In this document: one piece after another, positions 1-12,367 of the stretch
Numbering within the stretch: the stretch's first letter is position 1
Layout of the letters: the number at the start of each line of letters is the position of its first letter
NCBI GenBank assembly: GCA_973895155.1
Contig: OZ316898.1
Span: forward strand, 11,036,001-11,100,000
DNA: 64,000 nt
Source of the DNA: Marsupella aquatica
Taxonomy: Eukaryota; Marchantiophyta
Direction of reading: 5' to 3'
Translations under genes and position numbers: made by a program
Notes under the pieces: generated by a model
Seen by the model: the letters and a program-made list of their open reading frames with translations, nothing else
What the model was told of the DNA's origin: nothing
Database searches by the model: none

Positions 1-894
1 GATGGTCGTCACCCCCTGCTTCGGATCGTACATAGCGGCGTTGAACTTCAAATCCTCCAGTCCGGGTTTCTTCTTACCCCAATCTTGAATGAATTTCCGC
101 ACGGAGAAGTTACGGATCTTGGTTTGGAGCGACTCCGCTTGTATCCCCACCTCAGCCAGCACTCTGTCCACCTCCGTATCTGTCCTGTGTGTGGTTCCTC
201 CTCTCGTCACTGTCACCCTGCTCAGAGTGCCTTTCTCAGTGAGCTTGTACTCCTCCTCGGTGAGCACCAAAGGCTCGGACCCTCTTCCACTTTCCTCCTC
301 ACCCGCTTGGACGACTGTGGTCGTTTTCTGAAGGCCACCCTCCTCACCATCTTCTCCATCTGAATTCTTTGCAGCTCTTATAGCTGAAAGTTTTTCTGAA
401 ACTGACGACAGAATTCTGGAGTTCTGCAACAGTGATGTCTTTTCTTCGTCTTCCGCTTCCGATGAACCATCTGAAGACGCTGCTGCCGCCGTCCCGGTAG
501 CAGAAACACTGGAAGTTGAACCTGAAGCTCCACAGCTTGATGAAAATGGAGAGCTGCTGCTGCTGCCGAGGTTCGCTCTCACGTCTGCTGTTTCTCTTCC
601 TCGTCCTCCTCGTACTCGTTCAGTTGAATAGGGGTTTGAGTTGTATGGTCGAGGGAGTTGAAGGCTGAGCCCTGTGGTTCTTGGGATGCATCGCATAACG
701 AGATGGGTTGGTTGATGGCCTGTTGATGCTCTGGATGAGTAGCCCTCTGATATGATGGAAAGTGGAGTGCATTTTGTTGTGACATTTAAGGCGTACTTGG
801 GATCAAACTGAAGGCTGATGAGGCCACTAGGAGAAGACACCGCCTTCATTCGAGGAGACGTGATCTGCGAAACTGGAATCCTTAGTGTGTGCAT
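1..894 (-). CDS. 5' part of a probably plastid-targeted protein of unknown family (runs off the window)
   Basis: One reading frame is open for 298 codons from an ATG at 894-892 to position 1, with an in-frame TAG upstream at about 937, so this is probably the true start. No stop is reached. Residues 1-100 are rich in Ser, Thr and Arg and poor in acidic residues, as in chloroplast transit peptides. Residues 110-200 are Ser/Ala/Glu-rich low complexity. From about residue 215 the sequence looks folded and basic-acidic mixed (LTEEEYKLTEKGTLSRV, then RNFSVRKFIQDWGKKKPG). I do not recognise the family; an organellar PPR or nucleoid protein would fit the compositional pattern but this is a guess. 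No intron is needed in the visible part. Confidence 0.6.
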   Translation of the reverse strand, partial: MHTLRIPVSQITSPRMKAVSSPSGLISLQFDPKYALNVTTKCTPLSIISEGYSSRASTGHQPTHLVMRCIPRTTGLSLQLPRPYNSNPYSTERVRGGRGRETADVRANLGSSSSSPFSSSCGASGSTSSVSATGTAAAASSDGSSEAEDEEKTSLLQNSRILSSVSEKLSAIRAAKNSDGEDGEEGGLQKTTTVVQAGEEESGRGSEPLVLTEEEYKLTEKGTLSRVTVTRGGTTHRTDTEVDRVLAEVGIQAESLQTKIRNFSVRKFIQDWGKKKPGLEDLKFNAAMYDPKQGVTTI

Positions 895-1677
895 GCGCAA
901 GCAGAGTTCCTGAAATGATCTGCCTCTGACTCTGTTCTAACTTCGATCAAATTGAAACTCCTGAGATTATCACTCTCCACTCCACCTGCTACTCCTCTCT
1001 GTGCCGGAACGCTTCATGAAAGGCAGCTCTGCATCGCTCTAATCGGTAGTCCCGGCCTTACTTCATATCTCACATTAGTGGCACCAATGCGATTCTCTCT
1101 CTCTCTTTCTCTCACTCTCACTCTCGCAATTTTTGGACGCTCTGTTCCTGGCTGTCCGAAACTTCTAGACGGTAGATGTAGTAGCGAATTCAACACTTTC
1201 TTTGAAACAAATTGAGCAGGTCTATTTCGATGTCGGCCATCTGGCTCGAGCAGATGAGCCGGAGGATACGCATGCAGGGGACCGTTATCATTTCGGAGTC
1301 CCGCCAATGAGTGGGAGATTGGCACCTTATTGGAAATCAGTTCAATGGCTGGAAGCCACAGTGTAGGATTTCCTGGAGCTTGAAGCAAAGGGGGGTACAG
1401 TGAGGGAGAGCCGTCCTTAGGGCGTCTCAAAACTAATTGACTATACCAGGATGATTTCAACTCGAGAGTTATGTCAATTCTGGTAAAAGTTGTGAGAGCC
1501 TGCCTATCTTGGGATTCACTATGGTAAGCCTGTAGGCTCAACACGTAATTCCTGTCATGAGAAGAGGTTACAGGTGTGTAACAACCATTTCTGCATGGGC
1601 CTTTTATAGAGTCATAATTTGCTGTCCTGAAAAGTCTAACCGGTAATCTCTTTCCGGGCACGAGTTACGTACCCTGG
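895..1677. other. Upstream region of the first gene; no convincing gene
   Basis: This stretch lies 5' of the minus-strand gene that starts at 894 and should hold its promoter and leader. It includes a CT-rich run at about 1094-1128 in the top strand. A minus-strand ORF of 215 codons (1014-1661) crosses that CT run, has biased composition and resembles nothing I know, so I do not call it. Confidence 0.4.
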
Positions 1678-1814
1678 TGCAGGTCTGGGCTGGGGTTATA
1701 GATTGTAACCTGCTCCCGGAATATTCAAAGAAGCTTTCTGGCTGCCGCCGGTCAGCTTCTTTTCATATTCCGGATGCAAGGTTACAGTCTAGTAACCCTG
1801 TGCCCAGACCTGCA
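1678..1814. repeat. 137-nt imperfect hairpin, MIRNA-precursor-like or foldback element
   Basis: The sequence from 1678 (TGCAGGTCTGGGC) is complementary to the sequence ending at 1814 (GCCCAGACCTGCA): the first 13 bases pair perfectly. The arms, about 62 nt each, continue with small bulges through GGAATAT.CAAAGAAGCT on one side and its counterpart AGCTTCTTTTCATATTCC on the other, leaving a loop of about 10 nt around 1742-1752. Arm length, small symmetric mismatches and short loop are what a plant miRNA precursor or a recent foldback element looks like. I do not recognise a known mature miRNA in either arm. Confidence 0.55.
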
Positions 1815-1905
1815 TTACCCTATACTTATAGAGCATCTCCAGGGAGCCCCCAAACAGCCCCATAAATGCCAAACCAGTGAGTAGAGGTCGGGTTTTATTA
1901 TTCAA

Positions 1906-2005
1906 GAACCTTCACCAATTTCTTGTGACTTTAGGTTCAAATTCAGAAATCCTTGGTCGAGAACCTTAACCAATTTCTTGTCACTTTAGGTTCAAATCCA
2001 GAAAT
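1906..2005. repeat. Tandem duplication, 45-bp units, 55-bp period
   Basis: Units at 1906-1950 and 1961-2005 both run GAACCTT.ACCAATTTCTTG through to CAGAAAT with about four differences. Nothing coding is seen in it. Confidence 0.75.
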
Positions 2006-2933
2006 ATGGAAGCCGGAAAGCTCTTGATAGCAAGCCCGCTTTAGGCTTGACGTGACAATGAATGCTGTTTTGGGGGTGGCGGCTGACCAAGAAGGAAGGA
2101 AATTGATGGGATTGAACATAATTCAATAATTTTGGCCTATGGCCCAGTTTTGAGACGCCCTATTGAACCATGGGCAGGTAAAGGGCTGCAAGGCAAACAA
2201 TCAACGTGGCAAAATTAACCAGGAACATGAGTCAGCGAACAAAGGAGCTCTGCACCACTGTATACAAGGTCGCTCCAGGTTGATTGCCATTGAGTTTAAA
2301 AAAATGCACGTCATCCACAACTACAGTACGTCCACTCCAGCAGTAATCTTATGACATTTAGCTGCGACGTCAGATGGTGGTGGTCATTTGCTCTCCAAGA
2401 GTACCACATGCTGTCCACGTGTGCCCAGCCTGCCTCCCGAACGGATGCTCATTCCCCTCAGGGTTGGCCATTACTCACATTCATAGATATACACGAATAC
2501 TGCCAAAGAACTGAAATTCACGTAAAACATTCTCTTTGTATATTTCTGAAGTTTTTTAGAAGTGAATGCCAACCTTGTGCTGAGAGATTTGTCCTCTAAA
2601 GTAAAATCTAAAGTTGCATGAAATTTGGGGTTTTTGCATGTGTGAAGAAAGGATAAAAGAATAAAAAATAGTAGGAGTAGTATATATTTAGGGGATAAAA
2701 GTAAATTAAGTCATTGTTACCAGGGTAAATAGGCAATAATGGCCCCTCAAAATCTGAGCTAAAGCACACTTTTGGGGTATAATAGCCCACCACAACATAT
2801 CTGGCCATATTGTACTAAAAAAGAGCTTACCAGGGAGACAGGGTCTTAAAGCCATGAGACCTAACAAAGGAGATGAAACAAGGCAAAAAAAACCTAGGAA
2901 AACCAAAGCCCAAAATACTTGAGAGTCCCAGAA
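2006..2933. other. Non-coding stretch
   Basis: Only short ORFs without recognisable products. The segment from 2600 to 2930 is AT-rich. I see no gene, RNA or clear repeat here. Confidence 0.4.
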
Positions 2934-3187
2934 TGTTAGGCATTTATCATTAGGTCTAGAGTTACAATTGCAACTATAATGAGGCTAACCTTAGTTGCAG
3001 ACTTGGTGAGGTTAGTCATGCTGTACTATATATACACAAACAGGTATTTGCTTGTTCGGAACTCAAACTCATTGTTACTAGAGGAGTTGAGAGATAGGGA
3101 GAGGTGAACCATGTATTTCTTTGTGTCAACTACTTGTTCATGGGATGTTCATGGACATGTCATTTTGAATGTTGTCTTTCCTCAACA
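2934..3187 (+). mobile_element. Solo-LTR-like element, diverged member of the same family as 16243-16587
   Basis: It begins TGTTAGG and ends CTCAACA, the TG...CA ends of an LTR. It shares long blocks with 16243-16587: AGGTCTAGAGTTAC, GCTAACCTTAGTTGCAGACT, GTTGAGAGATAG and GAGGTGAACCA.GTAT in the same order. Flanks are CAGAA on the left and CAAAA on the right, a four-of-five match to a 5-bp target duplication. No primer binding site or gag/pol sequence follows, so it is a solo or internally deleted LTR (254 bp). Confidence 0.65.
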
Positions 3188-6100
3188 CAAAAGATGACAA
3201 GTAACTAAAGCCTTACTTAATGGTGAACTGAAACCCTGGTAAATGCATGAGTAAACCACAAAAGAGGGTCTTGAAGAGGAATTTCTCTAGAGGGCCCTAA
3301 AACCAATAGCTTGGCCCTCCAAAGAATAGTGAATGTTTAAGACAGACATCAACTATCTAAAGAAGGCACTGAGTATTGAACTTGGACATAAGGTAGTCTC
3401 TCTAAACAAAAGATTCAACATGATCACAAAAAACAGTAAAAAACAGGCTCCAGAATTCTAAACAAGCAAATTAAAAGATACACCAAGATAGCAAGTTGCA
3501 TATGCCTCTTCATTGAGCAGGATGCTGCAGCATGACCAGGATATATGGGTTGCAACCACAACATGGCTCCCAGGAGTAGCTACCACATCCCCTAGGGAAT
3601 GAACACCTGCCCCCCAAAAGCCAAGGTCGGCCTGTGGATGTGGAACAGCTTATGAACTACTGATTACTCTGATTAGTCTATCAAAAACCTGAAATCTTCT
3701 TCAGGGATAAATGATTGTTGCCACACTTTCTTCCATTCATATCAAAGGCTTCCACGAGCTCCAGGAAACTGCGCGGAGAATTTTGTTGTGGCAACATTTT
3801 GGTACAAGACTTTCTTAAATGTTGCAAGACTATTTTCGAGGCTCACAGCTTTGTCATTTCGTGGTAAATGACTTTGGACAGAAAACTGGGCAGACTTGGC
3901 CGTTCTACTTCAGTGAATACCAGTGTCTCAAATATTGGAGATGTGGGGACTCAGCTTATAGTTCTGCGTTTTCTTTAGTGAAGACCGTAAATTTGCTCAA
4001 TTGACATCAGTTCCACCTAAATGCTCATTTGCCATCGTAACCGTTGTACAGAATTTTGTTCAGGGTCGATTGTTACTAGGCCGTTAACATTGCTGATTCT
4101 CCAAGGACCTTCACACGACGGGTCACAATTTGAATCAGAACAGAAAACGGAATTGTAGACCAACTTCTTCATCAGGAATTTATCAGGACTGAGAAACAAA
4201 AGCAATTCTTCATTTCTTCATCAGGTCGTGAAATTTCCATAAAGTTCCAACACAGTAAATAACATATTCGCCATGATAAGCTCAAAGGAGATTCATTGCA
4301 GACATTTAGAAGTAGTACCAGTGATAGTTCTCATTCTTCGAAGAATCACCTGATTTAACCAGTTAAGTACCTCGTCTAACATCGTCTCTCGGTCCCTGTA
4401 GAAAGCATTCTTGTCTAAGAAAGGACCTTGGAGGACCATATCAAAGGACGTCCTGAGCTACTCTTTTTGAAGTGAAAAGATAGAAGTTTAGAAGTTCTTG
4501 TGATTCAGCATCTACTTCCGCCTGGTGAGGACGGCGTGAGAAGAACCTCAGTACTCCCCAGAAACAGGAGGTGACTTCCAGGAAGCATGTCCTCCGTATT
4601 AACCCTGTCAAATATGGACAATGCAATAGTCATGCAGAATCCCGCTATCAAGTGACAGAAAGGGACATAGGGGAATGGTCGAGTTGACTTCATCCAAGCT
4701 CCAGGATCACACTCAATCGCCTTTGCATGACCACTTTTCTCATTGCGTTTATGAGCTTGCCACTACCCTTATAGGTCCATGCTGGCAAGAATGTCACAAG
4801 AATTCCGACCGACCTTTGATGGTTCAGTTCAAAAAAATTCATACCACGACTTTCTATTCGAATCTCTTCCTGGCCAAAGATCATCTTGGAGAGCCTGTAC
4901 CTAAACCATCTTTAGTAAAACAGACATGAGCTGCGTTGGGTAATTAAATAGGGCTTGGCAATGAACATAATCTGTGGTCTTCATTAGCTTCTGCCTAGTT
5001 TGTAAGCTCACGATGATGACTTGCACCTGAATGTAATCCTCCCCATACCCACGCCATTTCCTCATCTCAGCTGGAGCCAATTGCAGGTTTTGCTGCGGTT
5101 GTGTGAAACTCACCGACAATTGTGACCAGCTCTACAAAATAATGAGGACCACGCCTGCACTCACATTCAACAAAATTGCAACCTTGCAACCTTGCAGATT
5201 TTAGATGAGATGAGCCACATGGTTAACTGTCTATGTATTTCACAGACATTCAGAGCTCCCTCGTGGCAGTGGTTGGGTCCTCCCATAATCGCATCATCAT
5301 CCCGAACACTCTGTGCTACTACACAATCTAGCAGCCTTCGTTTTTGCATGCAGAACCCTCTGGTTGATTGTACATGTAACTGCAAGACAGAGCATAGCCT
5401 ACCAGTGAACAACAAAGGAAGCAGAAATCTGATGGGTCCTCAAGGAGTGCCAACTCGCTAGATTTGCGTAACCAGCTGTAAACCTTCGGGCAGTTGGTCA
5501 AAACATAAATCAAGTTGGGTTCGAGTCTGATTTTTGTGGGTTAGAGACCGTTCTCCCTCTTATAAGTATATACAAAGCCAGGAAGTGCATCAGGCAGCCA
5601 ACTGACACTCCTAAACGAACAACGCAAACGAAAGTTGCTGGATTGGGGTCATAAGACTGGGAGCACAGACAAGCCCAGCAGCCCTAATGCAAGAAACCAG
5701 GAAGAGGACTTGGCGAAAATGTAACGCTGTTCTCAAAGGGGTGATTTATATTGTCCCTTGGCAATTTCAAAACATGATACTCAGAGCACGATTAAGGAGA
5801 TGTTCAAAGAGTGAATGAATTAGATCTTTCGTGTCCCCACTTCTCAGGTTGCGCACACCCATAGGATTATGGGAACGAAACTCCTCGAAACAAATCCAGA
5901 GAAGCAAGAAAATCAACTGTTCAACAACAATTAAGTGGCCATGATTTATAACTTTCGACCAAGAACAGATACCAAAACAGCCAATCAAATCTCTGTCCAA
6001 ATTAGTGGGTTCGTATCCATTAGCAACTTCAGCTCGAACACAGCACAGCACGGTGTCCTAATAATCTAAGACCAATCCATTAGGTTAAGAAACTATTCTT

Positions 6101-7345
6101 AAGTAAGGGAATACAAACATGCAATCTGAGTTACGCATACCTGACGCAGAGTATTCGTTTAATGACCATGAGGAGCAGGCCGTCTGCCTTCATGGAACTT
6201 CTTGTCTTCATGGCTTCTCAGTTCCGTGATGCATTTTGCACCTAACTATTGAACACGGTAATCTTGTGCTGTGCTCCGTCCTTGATTTGAGCGATTGGTA
6301 CTGCCAACTTCGGCTACTGAACCAGGTGCTCCAGGAATCATTCCATGATATTTCTTTCAACTCCAGTCTTAGCTTTCTCATCAAAAGATTCTAATCCTTA
6401 CTGGATGATTTGTCTTACTGTAGAAGTAATTCTGCCATTTCCTTCAAACCTGTTCGCTGCTTCGAAATGGTTCTTCAGAAAATATCTAGACCCAACCACA
6501 TGCAAAACACTTCTGCTACCTCGGACAAAGTCACAGGTAATTCTAAAAGCATGCCAGACCACCCAGATCCGGGACTATCCGAGTGATATGTATGCTGTTG
6601 TCCTACCTTCACGCAATAATTCAGCAAAAATGTTACCCGAAGACGGGATAATGCTCCTCTTCCTCTAGACCTAAAAAGAGCAAATCCCTTCAGGGCATGT
6701 GATCAAGGCAGCCCAGCGGTTATTTCCTTCATTCAAGCAAAGCTACACACGGCCATCAGCGATCTGTAACAAGGTTAAGCCTCACAGGTTTCGTGTAAAG
6801 ACCACTGTTCTTTGCAAGAAACAGCTGTCAATTCTTATGGTGACATCGATTTGGGAAATTAACAAGCACATGAAGATTTGCAAGAAGTGTACACAGGAAG
6901 CTGCAGACAACAGGTGTAGGAATGAGAAGTAGATAAAGTAAACATTTGTGTCTGCAAAGAATATGTACAGAAAGGAGAGCAACCTTGTAGGAGAGCTGAT
7001 CGCAAGGTTTGATGTGAATTTCTCAGAAAGCTCTCAGAAAGATCCAAAATCAAGATGACTAACTCCAACTGAACGAACTGAGCATTCTCCCTTTGCACGG
7101 AACCCAACTCCACTCCTGATCACCGTTCACGGTTCAAAACGACAAACAACTGCAAACCCATATGAAGCCTTTGCAATTGCGCTTCATTCGGGATTCAATT
7201 GAACCACAGCAGTCTACTTTTCTGCGTTCAGCAGAATGTCTCAGGAATAAAACCCCCGTATTTACGTCTAAATATACCTCATTGTATATACACATCCTGG
7301 GTGACAATAGCACAGTTCCTCTTCATGAGAACAAGCTGAAGATGG
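3188..7345. other. Long stretch without a recognisable gene
   Basis: Many short ORFs on both strands but none with a recognisable domain or a consistent exon chain. Minus-strand segments around 4500-4890 and 5767-6051 have somewhat protein-like composition and could be remnants of a decayed gene. The last 200 bp (7150-7345) should be the 3' UTR of the alpha-amylase gene. No RNA gene was recognised. Confidence 0.35.
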
Positions 7346-10300
7346 CTAGCGGGTGGGCTTCTTTTTCGCGGCATCTACATTTTTCGTGGCACCCATTGTT
7401 TTCGCTGCATCTAAGTTATCTACAAGCTCAGGAATCTCTCTCAGAATTCTATTCCTGGTCTCTTCAGACATTTTGCTGGTTATGTGGACAGGTTGAGTTG
7501 GACATGGACGTGAAAGCTGTGTTGTGCCTTCGTCCGTATCTTCAGCTGGCAGTGGAGGTCCAGGAAGCGGGGGTAAGGGTGCAGTAGTTTCCCATATAGC
7601 AAACTCAGGCCCGGTCAAAGTCAGTTTCCATGAATCCTTTCCAGGAACCAGGCTGCCCATATCGTATCTGCACAAGGCAAAACCGAACAAGGTCAAAAAC
7701 TTCAATGATTTGCAAACCATGTATGTGATCAGGAGACTACCTGAACGTTGCATCAAGTTGTTTACAAAAATGCCCACTTGCAAAAGATAATACGGAAAGA
7801 AGGCAAGAGACAAAACACCTCGTCCCTAGTTTTATGATCACTCGATTGTCAATTTTGGCTACGTATATATCACCCTCCGCTTTCTGAATATTCACTCTAC
7901 TGACTGCATTAATCCGATGCCTTTTCCGCAAGTCCAGCAACTTCTGGATCTCACGCATAAGCTTGAAGGAATAGATGTGGTCGTAAAACTGTTTTGTCAA
8001 GGCCACAAATGGACATCAGTTACTAATTTGCTGGAATAATTATGGAATGGATTTCATAAAGTACGACATGGCTGGTAGATAAGCACTGTGACAGACAAGT
8101 GTATCCTGCACAGACAGAAAATTACTGACTGAAGCACCGCAGGGTTTTGAAGTTAGCTTGTAGCATACAATACATGGTATGCCTGGGTGCGTCAGCATGT
8201 AGGCATAACCCTGCAAGACTTTCGAGTTCGGAAATGCCCAATGGCGCTGAGTTGACCCAGTATCATGATTATCAAGAAATGTCACAGCCTTTTCAGGCCA
8301 CCAACCTGCCAACAATTGACTTGTATGAATGAGAATGACATGAAATCAAGTCTTACATGAGACCAATTCCGTTACTACCTGGAAGGACAACACAAGTGCT
8401 AATATCAAGGCTCCATGCATATCTCCGGAACAAGTAAATCTCTGCTCAATCCTGAACCGTAAAGCCCTTAACATGAGTCAACTATGATAGAGAAATGTGA
8501 CTTTGCAAGCGAAGATGTTATACGGTGGATTTGGTTTTTGCAGCCAAAGGAGACAAGAAGATCCAGAAATCTTCTGATCTAGCTGTCAATCTAGAATATG
8601 ATCCAAGGACTCTAAAATTCCCCCCAGCAGAGAAATCTGAATAGAGGTTTGATTCCAAGACAAATCTAACCACGGTAAAGGGAAGGGACATGCCAATGGC
8701 TAGAAATGTGTAGAGTGGGCACACAGCATCAGGGAGAATCCTTAAGAAAAACGAAAAAAATCTGGAAAAAAAACTTGAGTTTCTTCATATGCGACGATGA
8801 TTTACATATCCTAGACACCATAGTGTTTTAAATATGTGGCAAAAAAAGTAATATCTTCACGTGCATGTGGTCAACATAACATGAGAAGCTCACCAATCAA
8901 GCCAGGGGGTTTTCCCTGAGCATCTTTCAGGCGCCAAAGCTCATTTTCAACAGCTCGTTGTAGTATCCCTTTGGTAGTGAAGTCAAATGCACAGGAGGCA
9001 CCATCGGTCCCGTCAATCCAATCGCATAAATGCTGCCGATGCCCATCTGAACAGGAAATCAATCAGGTTCCATCAAAGACTCAACTTAAAAGTTTTTTTT
9101 TTAATTTAGCGGTCAGTAAATAGAACAAAAATGAACCGACCCTGAACACTGATAAGCCATCAGAGTCATGCTACATCTAGCACGACTTAACTGTCGAGTT
9201 GATAATAGATAAGTCCATTTGTAGATGAGTCCTGACTGACTGAAACGAATGAAAAGACTTACTCTGATCCCACGACAGTTGACCGTCGTAGTAAGCCATA
9301 GACGTCCAGAGTTCCCCTACAGCAATCGTCGGGTTGGTTCTGCGGCAATACCTGCATCTCAATTTGTTCATGCAATTAACATCAGATATATGTCCGTGTC
9401 AAAGTCCATAAACAAAAACTCACATATATTGAGTTTTGCAGTGCTTACTCTCACCATTCTTGAGCGGAAAGTTTCTAGTGATCTCTAATAGCAGTGTAGA
9501 AGTGAGGTGTGGGTCTGAATGGAATGTCCTTGGATGAGCGACGTACAACTCAGTGTATTCCGGTGCATAGCCTTTCACAAAATCAAATCGCCATCCGTCA
9601 AATCCAATCTCTGCTTTCAACCAGTTCAACCAGTCAGTCAACTCGTCCTGTACTTGTTTATTTGTATGGTCTAGATCTGGTGCTGCTGCATAGCTCTCCC
9701 CAGTGTCATGCTGTCCTTTGCCACCACTATCATACGAATCATCATCGACCACTGCCCAGGGACCCCAATCAAGACGTTTGTCACGATTTCCTCCCTTAAA
9801 AACATTCCAGTGGCCCTTATTGTCTTGGAGGTTCCCGCTACGGTGATTGATGACTATATCTGCAATAACAGACATTCCGAGCGTGTGCAGTTCATCGATG
9901 AGCTCCTTCAACTGGATACCAGTCCCATACTTTGATGCATCCAGGTTATACAATTCACCAGGTAGATATCCTGATTACAAGAGAGTAAAGGGTTAGCATT
10001 GCCAAAGAGTTTAGAAAACACGATAAGATCTCAACCAAAACTCAACACTTACAGCCTTCAGGAGTGAAACCTGTTCTGAAGCAAATGAAATCATGATTTA
10101 AGCATTCCCTATTTCCATGGATGAGACGCGTGGATGAGAGAAGTGACAACACGATTGTTTATGTAAGAAACCGTGGCAAAAAGCAAACGACTGAACAGAT
10201 GTTGGTCATACGCTGAAAAGAATATCCAGTAGGTCGAGCATTCAATTCAAAATGACATACTAGGCAACGACCCAAAAGCTGAAATTAGGAGGAATCAGGA

Positions 10301-11974
10301 ACGAGTTCTCCTACTCTGGAAACTTTCAGGAGATTCTGGATAGTGAGAGCATAGTTTGCAAAGAATTTGGAAAGTCACATGATCGTTTTTAGGCGAAAAG
10401 TCAGAAGTTGTAACTCTTAAGTGGCAGCCAAGATAAGGACCAGGGGATCCCATAGCATTGCATAGATGCGAAGCACCAAACCGTTGAATTAAATGCCTAT
10501 AGGACTAGCTGACCAAGTTGTTGTCAAGTTCGCTGAAACAAAGGAGTGACAATACTCACCCTGCCTGTCCACGGACTGTGAAGCAGGAGGGAGCCACACA
10601 TCTGTGATACCCAGGGTGCACAATTCTTCGGCTTGGGATTTCAAGACTTGCCACCATGTTTTACCGTCTAATCCTTTGTGAGATTCCCAGTTGAATCCCT
10701 GCAAAAACATTATTCATGACGACTTTAAAACGATCCTTTCCTTCAGTCCCCTGGAAAATATTTTCAGCCATTGAGTGGATTGTATCTATTTCCTGGAGAC
10801 TCGATATCTCCCTCGTAATGCCATACGCTCGGTCAGGTGCAAGCCAGTGCACGTGGGCACCCGGGAAAAAGAGAGATTAGGGGTGTGTATTTAAGAAGAG
10901 TGGGGGTAACTGGCCATGAATAATTTCAGAAAGCTAGTAAACACCTTGCATATAATCAACCCGACAAGTTATACTCACATTAATTGACAGAGGTGGGAAT
11001 TTAGATTCATCTCCAGAACCGCCCACAGAAACAATCTCTATCCGCAATTGACCAGAAACAAATCAGAGAACGAGGCAACTGGGAAGAGGAATGAGATATG
11101 TTATCATCATAAAAGGAAGAGAATTCCCGCTGGTGGCTGAACAACAGAGACGGAGATGCCATACCTGCAGCATAATATTGTCATATGGGCCACAAGGCCT
11201 TGGTCTTCCCGCTCGCGTCCTTCGACCATGAATTTCCTTCCGAGGTCTCTCTGGATGATTTTTTCCGTCATGACCCATCTCGGCGTGAACTACAATGCAC
11301 CGCCTACCACGCTTTCTCAGCTTGCTCCCAGGAATCCATTCAAGGCCTAACGAGACACCTAAAAAGTGACTCTGTTCTCCTACAGCTGCTGTTGACTCTA
11401 CGATTCTCCCGGAGAATGCAGAAAGCTCATGCTCTTTCCAGCCTTTGGAAGAATTGGAAGCCAGCGGTGAAGAAGGCTCAACTGGCTGAAGACCCAACAC
11501 ATTTAATCCATCTGAGGATCCCTCGCCCCCTCCAATTTGTCGGAACCATTGTTTTTTCTGCTGACGATTCAACCCTTCCCATCTGCCCACAAAGGGCCAT
11601 CTTCCGGATGAAGAAGCAGCACTGACTACTCCTCTTGGGATCCTCCGAGCCGAGTCGATCCTGCCCACAGCAGAAGAGGAGCTTAGGAATGCAGTGGGAA
11701 GTGTACTACTCCCCAACAACCTGCATTCTGCTGTGGGGACAGCTTTGCCATTTCCTCGAGGCTCCCATGACTTTCCTCTGAGGCGACGTAGTTGCTGCTG
11801 CCTGTGGATATCTCTCAAAGGTGGCGACAACACTGCTTCTGATTTTTTTCCAGAGCTATGATGACGATGACGATGATGCCTGTGTTGTGGTAAATTGCAA
11901 ACTCTGTGAAACTCGGACAGGGAGATGCCAGGAGGCAGAGTGGTGAGTGACGACAGCGCGTTGGGCAGACTCAT
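7346..11974 (-). CDS. AMY: Alpha-amylase, GH13 family, plant type, with long probably plastid-directed N-terminus
   Basis: Endo-hydrolysis of alpha-1,4-glucan (starch). Exons, all GT-AG with matching phases: 11974-11165, 10698-10560, 9970-9547, 9351-9263, 9046-8894, 8305-8169, 7988-7819, 7667-7346; about 747 residues. The catalytic part starts at the exon 1/2 joint ([12 protein letters not shown]). All four conserved GH13 regions are visible: [16 protein letters not shown] with the nucleophile Asp near 446; AVGELW with the acid/base Glu near 471; FLDNHD with the third catalytic Asp near 553. The exon 3 donor at GTT|GTACGT is chosen because it aligns [17 protein letters not shown] to plant amylases without a gap; a stronger-looking GTGAGT at 9423 would add about 41 residues. 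A beta-sandwich domain and a basic 60-residue tail follow. The first 265 residues are Ser/Arg-rich with no CBM45 that I can see, unlike Arabidopsis AMY3. Confidence 0.92.
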
Positions 11975-12367
11975 GTCGGCAGCCTGCCACTCCCAGGATC
12001 ATGAGGCGGAAACCATAAAACACTGATGGGAATTGATTTATCCGCCACCCTTGTTTGCTGAGCAGATATCACCCAGCGACAACAAGAGCGCCAACAGGGT
12101 AGAGATGGAGCACCACGCTGCACAGGGATGAAACTGAGGAGAAGATGAAGACCACGAATAAGTGAATTCGGAATTAAATAAGTTCCTGGGAAGCAGATCC
12201 ATCGAATTCTTTAGCGAAGGAGTAGCACAATCAGCTACAGTAGCTCGCCTGAGGAACCTTGACGTTTTCTAAAGGTATTAAGTAAAGTAGCTCCTATGCT
12301 AATCCGAATCATGAAAAGGGATGACCCTGTCGTCAAGGAGACCCGGATGACTACGGTCTCTGAGAAA
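11975..12367. other. Upstream region of the alpha-amylase gene
   Basis: Probable leader and promoter of the minus-strand amylase gene. I see no clear TATA box or other gene. Confidence 0.4.

Noticed and set aside
1014-1661. Minus-strand ORF of 215 codons
   Set aside because: It crosses a CT repeat that codes an RERERE-like run, has no recognisable domain and sits in the upstream region of the gene at 1-894.
9424-9546. Extension of amylase exon 3 to the GTGAGT at 9423
   Set aside because: It would insert about 41 residues between conserved regions II and III; the donor at 9546 gives a gap-free match to the family. Kept only as a possible alternative splice.
11185-11625. Plus-strand ORF of 146 codons
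   Set aside because: It is antisense to exon 1 of the alpha-amylase gene and has no domain.
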